Positions 29,297-37,634 of a stretch of 40,418 nucleotides of DNA are shown here, one piece after another. Source of the stretch: Burkholderiales bacterium. Lineage in GTDB: Bacteria > Pseudomonadota > Gammaproteobacteria > Burkholderiales > Burkholderiaceae_E. Each line of letters opens with the position of its first letter. The stretch's first letter is position 1. Made by a program: the position numbers and the translations under genes. The stretch is from positions 1-40,418 of the forward strand of contig JAPLQE010000068.1 of NCBI GenBank assembly GCA_026399835.1. Reading direction: 5' to 3'. Under the pieces are notes generated by a model. That model saw only the letters and a program-made list of their open reading frames with translations, did no database searches and was not told where the DNA came from.

Positions 29297-29630
29297 CGTG
29301 TCGGGGTAGGGAGCGTTCGGTGATCGGGGGTGGGCCGCTGCCGGGGTGATCGGGGCCGGCCACCCTGCGGGGATTCGCAGGGCAGGACGGTTCGCCGGCA
29401 CGGGCAAACCCCGATGTTACGCCAGCTCCGAGGACCCGCCCGCCGCCGGCGCCCCGCCCGCGCCACGCTGGTGCGCCCGCCCGTCCGGACGGCGCGTCGG
29501 ACGCCGGGCCGGGCCGCTTTCCCGGGCTTGCGACCCCCGGGGCGGCGGACAGGGTATCCTTGCGGGCTTTTTTGACACCGCCTTCGGGGGTGATCCTTCC
29601 ACAAACGCAGACGGACCAGGAGGTCGGACC
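29297..29630. other. Intergenic region between divergent xseB and the Rieske gene
   Basis: About 334 bases without a convincing gene. For the Rieske gene, TTGCGA (29528-29533) and TATCCT (29555-29560) are only loosely promoter-like because the spacing is 21 bases. AGGAGG at 29618-29623 lies 7 bases before the start and is a strong ribosome binding site. A GGGCTTTTTT run at 29565-29574 has no obvious stem before it. The xseB promoter must lie in the left part; I could not place it. Confidence 0.5.
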
Positions 29631-30731
29631 ATGTCGGACATCGGGCGTCGGGATCATCTGCAGCGCTCTGCAGCCCAGCTTCCGGTTTCGGCGTATTTCG
29701 ATCAGGCGCTGTACCAGCGCGAGATCGAGCTACTGTTCAGGAAAGGCCCCGGCTACATCGGCCACGAGCTGATGGTGCCGAACACGGGCGACTACTTCGC
29801 ACTCCCGGCCGAGAAGGAGGGCCGGCTGCTCGTGCGGGGGGAACAGGGCCTCGAGCTCCTGTCGAACGTCTGTCGCCACCGGCAGGCGGTGATGCTGAAC
29901 GGCCGCGGCAACACCGGCCAGATCGTCTGCCCGCTGCACCGCTGGACCTACGACCTGCAGGGCACGCTGCTCGGCGCGCCGCACTTCGAGGAGCAGCCCT
30001 GCCTGAACCTCGGCCGCAGCCCGATGCAGAACTGGAAGGGGCTGCTGTTCTCGGGCGGGCGCGACGTCGCGGCGGACCTCGCCAGGATGGGCGCCGGCAG
30101 CGAGCTGGACTTCTCCGGCTACATGCTCGACCACGTCGAGGTGCACGAGTGCGCGTACAACTGGAAGACCTTCATCGAGGTCTACCTGGAGGACTACCAC
30201 GTCGAGCCGTTCCACCCGGGCCTGGGCAAGTTCGTCGAGTGCGGCGATCTCAGCTGGGAGTTCGGCGACTGGTGGTCGGTGCAGACCGTGGGCGTGCACC
30301 GCGGCCTGGTCAAGCCGGGCAGCGAGGTCTACCGCCGCTGGCATGACGAGGTGCTGAAGTTCCGCGGCGGCGTCCCGCCCAAGCACGGCGCGATCTGGCT
30401 GACCTACTACCCGAACGTGATGGTCGAGTGGTACCCGCACGTGCTGGTCGTCTCGCACCTGGTCCCCCGGGGCCCGGGGCACACGACCAACATCGTCGAG
30501 TTCTACTATCCCGAGGAGATCGTGCTGTTCGAGCGCGAGTTCGTCGAGGCCGAGCGCGCGGCGTACATGGAGACCTGCGTCGAGGACGACGAGATCGCGA
30601 TCCGGATGGATGCGGGTCGGCGCATCCTGCTCGAGCGGGGCGAGAACCAGGTCGGGCCCTACCAGAGCCCGATGGAGGACGGCATGCAGCACTTCCACGA
30701 GTTCCTGCGGGCCCGGCTGGCGCTCGACTGA
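29631..30731 (+). CDS. Rieske non-heme iron oxygenase, alpha-subunit type
   Basis: The 366-residue protein has an N-terminal Rieske [2Fe-2S] domain with Cys81-x-His83 and Cys100-x2-His103. Its C-terminal catalytic domain has the mononuclear iron ligands His190 and His195 (DYHVEPFH) and an acidic EDDEIAIRMDAG segment that likely carries the third ligand. Such enzymes hydroxylate aromatic or other substrates using electrons from a reductase, which is not encoded nearby. No beta subunit or ferredoxin gene is adjacent. In betaproteobacteria homologues often lie beside the xseB-ispA-dxs cluster, but a link to isoprenoids is unproven. AGGAGG precedes the ATG. Confidence 0.87.
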   Translation: MSDIGRRDHLQRSAAQLPVSAYFDQALYQREIELLFRKGPGYIGHELMVPNTGDYFALPAEKEGRLLVRGEQGLELLSNVCRHRQAVMLNGRGNTGQIVCPLHRWTYDLQGTLLGAPHFEEQPCLNLGRSPMQNWKGLLFSGGRDVAADLARMGAGSELDFSGYMLDHVEVHECAYNWKTFIEVYLEDYHVEPFHPGLGKFVECGDLSWEFGDWWSVQTVGVHRGLVKPGSEVYRRWHDEVLKFRGGVPPKHGAIWLTYYPNVMVEWYPHVLVVSHLVPRGPGHTTNIVEFYYPEEIVLFEREFVEAERAAYMETCVEDDEIAIRMDAGRRILLERGENQVGPYQSPMEDGMQHFHEFLRARLALD

Positions 30732-30770
30732 ACGCGTGATGCCGGCACGGATCCGGCCCCGGGCGGCGGC

Positions 30771-31706
30771 GTGAGCGCCGCCGCCCAGGCCGCCTGGGCG
30801 GTCGCCTCGGCGCTGGCCTTCGCGGCGATGAGCGCGGCGATCAAGCTCGGCTACGCACGCTACGGGCTGTTCGAGCTGGTCTTCTGGCGCAATGCGCTCG
30901 GCGCGATCGCGGTCGGTGCCTGGGCACTCTCCACCCGGCGCCGGCTCGCCACGCCGCTGTGGCCGATGCACCTGCGCCGCTCGGCGGCCGGCGCCTCGTC
31001 GATGGTGCTGTGGTTCGCGGCGCTGGCCGCGCTGCCGCTGCCGACGGCCGCCACGCTGGGCAACACCTCGCCGCTGTTCGCGGCGCTGGCGATCGCCTGG
31101 GTGGCGCGGCGCAGCGGCGCGCCGCCCGACGCGCGACGCCGCCTGCTCTACGCGGCGGCGGGCTGCGGCTTCGTCGGCGTGCTGCTGGCGCTGCGCCCGA
31201 CGCTCGACGGCGCGACGCTGGGCGGTTTCGCGGCGGGCCTGGGCTCGGGGCTGCTGGCGACCTTCGTCTACTTCGAGATGCGCACGCTGGGCGCGGCCGG
31301 CGAGCCGCCATGGCGGGTGGTGTTCTGGTTCTCGGTGGTGTCGACCGCGGTCGGGCTCGCCGGCATCGCGGCCAGCGGCGGCTTCTCGCCCGCGGGCTGG
31401 GCCGGCGTGCCGGTGCTGGTCGCGGTCGCCGGCTTCGCGCTGATCGGGCAGATCTGCATGACGCGCGCGTTCGCGGGCCCGGCGACCCTGCTGGCGGCGA
31501 ACATGCAGTACACGAACATCGGCTTCGCGGCGGTGATCGGCGCCTTCCTGTTCGACGACACGCTGACCGCCCGCGAGGGCGTCGGGCTCGCGGTGATCGC
31601 GGCGAGCGGCGCGTGGGCGACCTGGATCGCGTCGCGCGGTGCGCCCGTCGCCCCCCTAGCATCGGCCGAAGGCGCGAGCCCGGCCACGACCCGGAGTCCG
31701 CCATGA
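30771..31706 (+). CDS. EamA/DMT-superfamily transporter
   Basis: The 311-residue protein has ten predicted membrane helices arranged as two EamA repeats (about residues 5-140 and 150-290), typical of drug/metabolite transporters. The start is GTG at 30771, 39 bases after the Rieske stop. Its stop overlaps the udh start by four bases (ATGA, 31703-31706), which couples it to the uronate pathway. Context makes a sugar-acid or pathway-related solute a reasonable guess, but the family handles many metabolites and direction of transport is unknown. Confidence 0.87.
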   Translation: MSAAAQAAWAVASALAFAAMSAAIKLGYARYGLFELVFWRNALGAIAVGAWALSTRRRLATPLWPMHLRRSAAGASSMVLWFAALAALPLPTAATLGNTSPLFAALAIAWVARRSGAPPDARRRLLYAAAGCGFVGVLLALRPTLDGATLGGFAAGLGSGLLATFVYFEMRTLGAAGEPPWRVVFWFSVVSTAVGLAGIAASGGFSPAGWAGVPVLVAVAGFALIGQICMTRAFAGPATLLAANMQYTNIGFAAVIGAFLFDDTLTAREGVGLAVIAASGAWATWIASRGAPVAPLASAEGASPATTRSPP

Positions 31707-32551
31707 CCGCCCCCCTCCCCGCCGCACGCCCTCGCGTGCTCCTGACCGGCGCGTCCGGCGACGTCGGCACGCGGCTGCGGCCGCTGCTGCTGCAGGCGTA
31801 CGGCACGCTGAGGCTGTCGGACATCACCGAGCCCCGCACGCCGCTCTCGCCCGGCGAGAACTTCCTGCGCGCCGACCTGGCCGACCCCGCCCAGGTGGCC
31901 GACATCGTCAGGGACATCGACGCGATCGTCCACCTCGGCGGCTTCTCGGTCGAGGGGCCGTGGGAGACGATCCTGCAGGCGAACATCGTCGGGCTGCACG
32001 CCCTGTACGAGGCTGCCCTGCGGGCCGGGGTCCAGCGCATCGTCTTCGCGTCGTCGAACCACGCGGTCGGCTTCTACCGCCGCGACCGCCCGATCGACCA
32101 TGCGGTGCCGCCGCGGCCCGACACCCGCTATGGCGTGTCGAAGGCGTTCGGCGAGGCGCTGGGCGCGCTGTACGCGGACAAGCACGGCCTGCGGGTGCTG
32201 AACCTTCGGATCGGCAACGTGGCCGACGCGCCGATCGACCGGCGCCGCCTGTCGATCTGGATCACGCCCTCGGACCTGATGCAGCTGGTGCGCATCGGCA
32301 TCGAGCATCCGGCGCTGCGTTACGAAATCGTCTACGGCATGTCGGACAACACGCGGGCCTGGTGGGACAATCGACGCGCCCACGAGCTGGGCTACCGTCC
32401 GACCGGACGCGCCGAGGATCATGCGGCGACGGTCCTCGGTCGCGAGGAACGGCCCGATCCGATCGGAGACCGTTTCCAGGGCGGCAGCTACTGCTCGCAG
32501 GCATTCGATCATCCCGAGCCCGCCGCATCGGGCCGCGGCGGCGTCGCCTGA
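31703..32551 (+). CDS. udh: Uronate dehydrogenase (NAD-dependent) homologue
   Basis: The 282-residue short-chain dehydrogenase/epimerase-fold protein has the NAD-binding TGASGDVG loop (Gly16, Gly19, Gly22), and the catalytic Tyr143-x3-Lys147 in YGVSK. The IVHLGG, FASSNHAVGFY and WWDN stretches are hallmarks I associate with Udh, which oxidises D-galacturonate or D-glucuronate to aldaro-1,5-lactones. The next two genes supply the enzymes that follow in that pathway, which strengthens the call. A generic epimerase is the alternative. Confidence 0.8.
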   Translation: MTAPLPAARPRVLLTGASGDVGTRLRPLLLQAYGTLRLSDITEPRTPLSPGENFLRADLADPAQVADIVRDIDAIVHLGGFSVEGPWETILQANIVGLHALYEAALRAGVQRIVFASSNHAVGFYRRDRPIDHAVPPRPDTRYGVSKAFGEALGALYADKHGLRVLNLRIGNVADAPIDRRRLSIWITPSDLMQLVRIGIEHPALRYEIVYGMSDNTRAWWDNRRAHELGYRPTGRAEDHAATVLGREERPDPIGDRFQGGSYCSQAFDHPEPAASGRGGVA

Positions 32552-32606
32552 GCCCCGGTCGGCGAGGGCCGACGACGACCCAGACGAAGCCCGAGGAGGA
32601 GACCCC

Positions 32607-33818
32607 ATGCCCCGTATCGCCCGCATCCGCGCGCACGTGCTCGAAGCGCCGCTGTCCGAGCCCTTCGCCTGGTCGTTCACCGAGACCTCGACGCGCGGCT
32701 CGTGCGTCGTCGAGGTCACCACCGAGGACGGCCTGTCGGGCTGGGGCGAGTGCATCGGGCCGGCCCGGCTCAACGCGGCGCTGATCCCGGCGTATGCGCG
32801 GATGCTGGTCGGGCAGGACGCGCTCGCGGTCGACCGCCACTGGCTCGCGATGTACAACGGCCTGCGCGACCAGGGCATGAAGGGCCTGGCGCTCACCGCA
32901 CTGTCGGGCGTGGACGTGGCGCTCTGGGACCTGCGCGGGCGCCACTGGGGCGAACCGGTCTGGCGGCTGATGGGCGGGCGCTTCCGCGACCGCGTCGCCG
33001 CCTACGCGACCGGCACCTACCGGCGCGGCGACGGCTGGCGCACGCTCGAGGCGCGGCGCACCGCGGCCCGCTTCGGCGGCGGCGATTCGGATGCGCTGAC
33101 GCGCGAGACGCTGCAGTACCTGGTGGACGAGGTCGCGGGCTACGCGGCCGAGGGCTTCCGGGCGGCCAAGCTCAAGATCGGCTTCGGCGTGGACCAGGAC
33201 GTCGCGCTGATCCGCGCGGTGCGCGAGGCGGTCGGGCCGCGCGTGGGCCTCATGCTCGACGCGAACCACGGCTATGACGCGATCGACGCGATCCGGCTCG
33301 GCCGCGCGGTGGCCGACCAGGACATCGGCTGGTTCGAGGAGCCGGTGGTGCCCGACGACCTCGACAGCTACGTCGAGGTGCGCCGCGGCCAGCCGATCCC
33401 GGTGGCGGGCGGCGAGACCGAGTTCACCCGCTGGGGCTTTCGCGAGGTGCTGACGCGGCGCGCGATGGACATCGTGCAGCCCGACATCTGCGCCTGCGGC
33501 GGGCTCTCGGAGGCGAAGAAGATCGCCGACATGGCCACCGCCTTCGGCGTGCGCCTCGTGCCGCACGTCTGGGGCACGGGCATCGGGCTGGCGGCCGCGC
33601 TGCAGCTGCACGCGGTGCTGCCGCCCTCGCCGCCGCGCCACGACCCGACCGAGCCGGTGCTCGAGTTCGACCGCAGCGAGCATCCGTTCCGGCAGGCCGT
33701 GCTCGCCGCGCCGCTCGAGCACGAGCAGGGCGTGGTGCGCATCCCCGACGGACCGGGGCTGGGCGTGGAGATCGACGTCGAGGCGATCGCACGCTGGCGG
33801 GTGGAGCTGGTCGGTTGA
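32607..33818 (+). CDS. gci: Enolase-superfamily enzyme, likely galactarolactone cycloisomerase
   Basis: The 403-residue protein has the mandelate racemase/muconate lactonizing fold. The catalytic Lys188-x-Lys190 pair lies in AKLKIGF, metal ligands are Asp218, Glu244 and Glu270, and the general acid/base is His320 (PHVWGTG). Members of this subgroup open D-galactaro-1,4-lactone to 3-deoxy-2-oxo-hexarate (Gci of Agrobacterium). The call rests on context with udh and the broken gli gene; other acid-sugar dehydratase activities are possible. GAGGAGGA ends 6 bases before the ATG at 32607. Confidence 0.75.
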   Translation: MPRIARIRAHVLEAPLSEPFAWSFTETSTRGSCVVEVTTEDGLSGWGECIGPARLNAALIPAYARMLVGQDALAVDRHWLAMYNGLRDQGMKGLALTALSGVDVALWDLRGRHWGEPVWRLMGGRFRDRVAAYATGTYRRGDGWRTLEARRTAARFGGGDSDALTRETLQYLVDEVAGYAAEGFRAAKLKIGFGVDQDVALIRAVREAVGPRVGLMLDANHGYDAIDAIRLGRAVADQDIGWFEEPVVPDDLDSYVEVRRGQPIPVAGGETEFTRWGFREVLTRRAMDIVQPDICACGGLSEAKKIADMATAFGVRLVPHVWGTGIGLAAALQLHAVLPPSPPRHDPTEPVLEFDRSEHPFRQAVLAAPLEHEQGVVRIPDGPGLGVEIDVEAIARWRVELVG

Positions 33819-34611
33819 GCCCGCCCCCGCTGCCCTCGCGCGTGCCGCGGCTGGCCGCGCCAGCGGGCAGCTGCGACACGCACATGCACTTCTATTCGGC
33901 GCACTACCCGCGCCATCCGGACGGCCTGCCGCCGCCCGGGGACGCGAGGCCCGTCGAGTACCGCGCGCTGATGGCCGCGCTCGGCATCGGCCGGGTCGTG
34001 GTGGTGCAGCCGAACGCCTACGGCGACGACAACCGCTGCACGCTCGACGCGGCGGCCGAGCTCGGGCCGGAGCGGGCCCGCGCGGGGTGCGCGTGATGGA
34101 CCTGCCCGGCGGCTTCACGAAGCTCGCCGCGCTGCACGAGACCGCGGCGCGCGTGGCGCCGCTCGGCTGGCATCCGATCGTGCAGCTCGACGGCCGCGGG
34201 CTGCCGCAGTGGGAGGCCAGCCTGACGCGCCTGAAGGGCCCGTACGTCATCGACCACGTCGGCAAGTTCCTTGAGCCGGTCGCGCCCGGGCACGAGGCCT
34301 TCCGCACGCTGCTGCGGCTCGTCGCGCGCGGCAACTGCTGGGTGAAGCTGTCGGCGGCCTACGAGACCTCGCGCAGCGGCGGCCCGCGCTACGAGGACGT
34401 CGGCGCGCTCGCTGCCGCGCTGGTCCGCGAAGCCCCCGAGCGCATGCTCTGGGCCTCGAACTGGCCGCATCCGTCGGCCCGCCCCGACGCGCTGCCCGAC
34501 GATGCCGACCAGCTCGACGTGCTGCTCGAGTGGGCGCCGCGCGAGGCCGACCGCCTGCGCATCCTCGTCGACGATCCGGCCGAGCTCTACGGGTTCGGCC
34601 CGGTGCATTGA
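33815..34611 (+). pseudogene. gli: Galactarolactone isomerase (amidohydrolase superfamily), broken by deletion/frameshift
   Basis: Two open frames together cover a COG3618-type amidohydrolase. The 5' part (33815-34096, TTG start, GGAG 8 bases upstream) has the metal-binding DTHMHFY motif and the VVVVQPNAYGDDN strand. It then ends early at a TGA (34094-34096). The 3' part (from GTG 34087, one base out of phase) continues with the MDLPGG, IDHVGKF and ASNWPHP motifs to the true C-terminus at 34611. Compared with family architecture, roughly 20-30 residues are missing at about 34068-34090. It is probably non-functional, unless this is a sequencing or assembly error. Its start overlaps the gci stop, so it was the last gene of the EamA-udh-gci-gli operon. 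Confidence 0.78.
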
Positions 34612-34704
34612 TGCGCGCCGAGACCGCGAAGTGGACCCGGTTGGTGAAGGAGACCAGCATCAGGGCAGAATGACAGCCCCGCCCTCCCTTCCGAAGCCGC
34701 CGCG

Positions 34705-35553
34705 ATGACCTGGACCACGCTGATCAGTGCCGACGAACTGGCCGAGCACATCGACCGCTGCCTGGTCGTCGACTGCCGCCACGACCTCACCGATCCGGCC
34801 GCCGGCCGACGCCAGCACGACGAGGGGCACATCCCCGGCGCGATCCTCGTCAGCATGGACCGCGACCTGGCCCTGCCCAAGGGCCCGCGCACCGGGCGCC
34901 ACCCGATGCCCTCGCGCGAGCAGGTGCGCGAGCGGCTCGCCGCGGCGGGCCTGTCGGATGGCACGCAGCTCGTCGTGCACGACGGCGGCAACGGCATGGC
35001 CGGCCGGCTGTGGTGGATGGCGAAGTGGATCGGCCATGACGCGGTCGCGGTGCTCGACGGCGGGCTCGGCGCCTGGCGAAAGGCCGGCTACCCGCTCACC
35101 GCCGACGCGACGCCGGCACGGGCCCCGGGCACGCTCGTGCTGCGCGCGCCGCTGGCCACGATGGTGGACGCCGAGGAGACCGGCCGCGCCGCCGCCGACG
35201 CGTCGCGCCGGGTGTTCGACGCCCGTCCGCCCGAGCGCTATCGCGGCGAGGTCGAGCCGATCGATCCGGTGGCCGGGCACATCCCGGGCTCGCTCAACCG
35301 GCCGTGGGTGTTGAACGTGCGCGAGGACGGCCGCTTCAAGCCGGCGCCGGTGCTGCGCGCCGAGTTCGACGCGCTGCTCGGCGGGCGAGCACCGCAGGCA
35401 GTCGTCAACAGCTGCGGCTCGGGCGTCTCGGCGTGCATGAACCTGCTCGCGATGACCCATGCCGGACTGCCCGGCGCGGCGCTCTATGCCGGCTCGTGGA
35501 GCGAGTGGATCACCGATCCGGCGCGGCCCGTGAGGACCGGCGCCGAGCCCTGA
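34705..35553 (+). CDS. sseA: 3-mercaptopyruvate sulfurtransferase (tandem rhodanese)
   Basis: The 282-residue protein is a two-domain rhodanese; domain 1 (about 1-140) lacks the catalytic loop Cys and domain 2 has Cys237 in NSCGSGVSAC. The CGSGV(S/T)A loop is the signature of 3-mercaptopyruvate sulfurtransferases rather than thiosulfate sulfurtransferases (CRKG). It transfers sulfur from 3-mercaptopyruvate to thiols or cyanide. The ATG at 34705 is preceded by a 93-base gap after gli. It converges with the MFS gene, 7 bases between stops. Confidence 0.9.
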   Translation: MTWTTLISADELAEHIDRCLVVDCRHDLTDPAAGRRQHDEGHIPGAILVSMDRDLALPKGPRTGRHPMPSREQVRERLAAAGLSDGTQLVVHDGGNGMAGRLWWMAKWIGHDAVAVLDGGLGAWRKAGYPLTADATPARAPGTLVLRAPLATMVDAEETGRAAADASRRVFDARPPERYRGEVEPIDPVAGHIPGSLNRPWVLNVREDGRFKPAPVLRAEFDALLGGRAPQAVVNSCGSGVSACMNLLAMTHAGLPGAALYAGSWSEWITDPARPVRTGAEP

Positions 35554-35560
35554 CGCACAT

Positions 35561-36772
35561 TCAGCCGCGCGGGGCCGGCGCGCGCGCGCGCCGGTCGGCC
35601 CGATCGAAGCGCAGCACCAGCCAGGCCATCGCCAGGTCGCCGAGGGCGAGCGCGCCGGTCGCCCACCAGGTGTGCTGCCAGCCGCCACTCGCCGCATGCA
35701 CGGCGGCGATCAGCGGCGGCGAGACGAACTGCCCGAGGGTGGAGCCCTGCTGCATCAGGCCGGTGGTGGTGGCGACCGCGCGCGGGTGCGGCGCATAGGC
35801 CGGCGTGCTCGCGAACAGCGTCCCCGGGATCAGCCCGCCGACCGCGGAGAACAGCAGCACGCCCGCATAGCGGACCGCGAACGGCGCGTCCGAGCCGAAG
35901 CACAGCCACGCGCCGACGATCATCGACAGCGCGGCCACGGCGATCAGCGCCGGGCGCGGCACCCCGCGCTGGAGCAGCACGCCGGACGACAGGTTGCCGA
36001 TCACGTTGACCGCCACGCCGATCGCGGTGAGCGTACCGGCGAGCGCGAGCGGCACCGCCGCCTCGGTGTACAGGGTGGGCAGAAAGCTGAAGACGCCCAT
36101 CCACTGAGACGCGTAGCAGCCGAAGGCGACCGCCAGCACCCAGGGCCGCGGCGAACGCAGCGTGTCCCGCACCAGCGACAGCGCGCCGTGCGGCGCGCGG
36201 CCCGCGGGATCGGGCGCCACGACGTGCCCGAGCAGCACCGCCATCGCGAGCGAGGCGAGCGCGACGGCCCACCACACCGCGCGCCAGCCGACCGACTCGT
36301 AGGCCAGCGGCGACAGCGCCAAGGCCAGCGCCATGCCGACCGGCATGTAGGCGCTCCAGGCGCCCATCACGCCCCGCAGCCGCGCCAGCGGCACGCCACG
36401 CGCGAGCAGCGCCGGGCCGGGCAGCACCGCCAGGATGAAGCCGGCGCTCTCGACGGCACGGCTCGCGAGCAGCACCGTCATCGAGGGCGCGAGCGCGCCG
36501 AGCATCGAGCCCGCGGCCGCGACCACGAGGCCCACCCGCATGACGCGGCGCGGTCCGAACCGGTCTGCGAGCATGCCGCCGAACAGACCGAGCAGCATCC
36601 CTGCGAGCTGGAAGAACGACACCAGCAGGCTGGCGGCGACCAGGTCGAGCCCGAACTCCGCGCGCAGTGCGGGCAGCGCGGGCGGCAGCTTGCCGACGTT
36701 GAGCGACACCACGATCGCCGCCGTCAGCACGGCGGCCAGCGTCGCACCCCAGCCCGGCCGAGCGTGCGCCAC
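35561..36772 (-). CDS. MFS transporter, CynX/NimT-like
   Basis: The 403-residue protein has about twelve membrane helices and an MFS loop motif (GGMLADRFGPRRVMR) after helix 2. Overall architecture fits the CynX/NimT subgroup of the major facilitator superfamily. The substrate is unknown. The start is GTG at 36772, 8 bases downstream of the ZIP transporter stop on the same strand; the two genes are probably cotranscribed. Confidence 0.87.
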   Translation of the reverse strand: MAHARPGWGATLAAVLTAAIVVSLNVGKLPPALPALRAEFGLDLVAASLLVSFFQLAGMLLGLFGGMLADRFGPRRVMRVGLVVAAAGSMLGALAPSMTVLLASRAVESAGFILAVLPGPALLARGVPLARLRGVMGAWSAYMPVGMALALALSPLAYESVGWRAVWWAVALASLAMAVLLGHVVAPDPAGRAPHGALSLVRDTLRSPRPWVLAVAFGCYASQWMGVFSFLPTLYTEAAVPLALAGTLTAIGVAVNVIGNLSSGVLLQRGVPRPALIAVAALSMIVGAWLCFGSDAPFAVRYAGVLLFSAVGGLIPGTLFASTPAYAPHPRAVATTTGLMQQGSTLGQFVSPPLIAAVHAASGGWQHTWWATGALALGDLAMAWLVLRFDRADRRARAPAPRG

Positions 36773-36780
36773 GGTGGGCG

Positions 36781-37557
36781 TCAGTGCGCGTGCACGAGGG
36801 AGGTCACGCCGGCGATCGCGGCGATGCCGGCGAACAGCATGAGGACCTGCAGCGCCGACTCGCCGCGCCGGCGCTGGCGCTGCATGTCGGGCACGAGGTC
36901 GGCGAGCGCGATGTAGATGAAGCTGCTGGCGGCCAGCACGAGCACGAACGGCAGCACGTCGCGCGAGGTCTGCAGCGACGCCCAGCCGATCACGCCGCCG
37001 ATCACCGAGGCGAGGCCGGAGAGCGCGTTGTAGGCGAGCGCGCGGCGCCGCGTGTAGCCGGCGTTCAGCAGCACGATGAAGTCGCCGATCTCCTGGGGGA
37101 TCTCGTGCGCGGCGATCGCGGCGGCGGTCAGCCAGCCCAGGCGCTCGTCGGCGAGGAACGCGGCGGCGATCAGGAACCCGTCGGCGAGGTTGTGGATCGA
37201 GTCGCCGACCAGGATCAGCAGCCCGCCCGGGCCGGCCTCGGCATGGTCGTGGCCATGGTGGTGGCCGTGACCGTCGCCTTCGTGATGGTGGCTGTGGCGC
37301 AGCACCGCCGACTTCTCGAGCAGGAAGAAGCCCACGAGGCCGGCCAGCAGCGTCCAGCTCAGCGCGTGCAGGTCCGCCTGCGACTCGAAGGCCTCGGGCA
37401 GCAGGTGCAGGATCGCGGTGCCCAGCAGGATGCCGGCCGACAGGCTCACCATCCGCGGCACCAGCGAGGACAGTGCCCCGAAGGAGAGCCAGGCGGCGAA
37501 CAGCACGGAGGCCAGCCCCGACAGCAGCGTCGCGGCGATGATCGAGGCGAGGGTCAG
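36781..37557 (-). CDS. ZIP family metal transporter
   Basis: The 258-residue protein has eight predicted membrane helices. A histidine-rich cytoplasmic loop (HSHHHEGDGHGHHHGHDH) lies between helices 3 and 4, and the metal-binding HNLADG and HEIPQE motifs lie in helices 4 and 5. It should import zinc or iron(II). No ATG, GTG or TTG lies at the expected N-terminus. Family sequences begin with MTLA-like residues exactly where this reading frame has CTG-ACC-CTC-GCC (start 37557), with GGGGA about 5 bases upstream, so a CTG start is proposed. A GTG at 37506 would remove most of helix 1. Divalent metal import with the adjacent MFS gene is inferred. Confidence 0.83.
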   Translation of the reverse strand: MTLASIIAATLLSGLASVLFAAWLSFGALSSLVPRMVSLSAGILLGTAILHLLPEAFESQADLHALSWTLLAGLVGFFLLEKSAVLRHSHHHEGDGHGHHHGHDHAEAGPGGLLILVGDSIHNLADGFLIAAAFLADERLGWLTAAAIAAHEIPQEIGDFIVLLNAGYTRRRALAYNALSGLASVIGGVIGWASLQTSRDVLPFVLVLAASSFIYIALADLVPDMQRQRRRGESALQVLMLFAGIAAIAGVTSLVHAH

Positions 37558-37634
37558 GGCGGTCCCCGGGAAGCCAGATGCAAACGAGTTGCAGAGTATA
37601 CGCGGGCTCGACTCGCGTCCGCTCCGGGGCGGAC

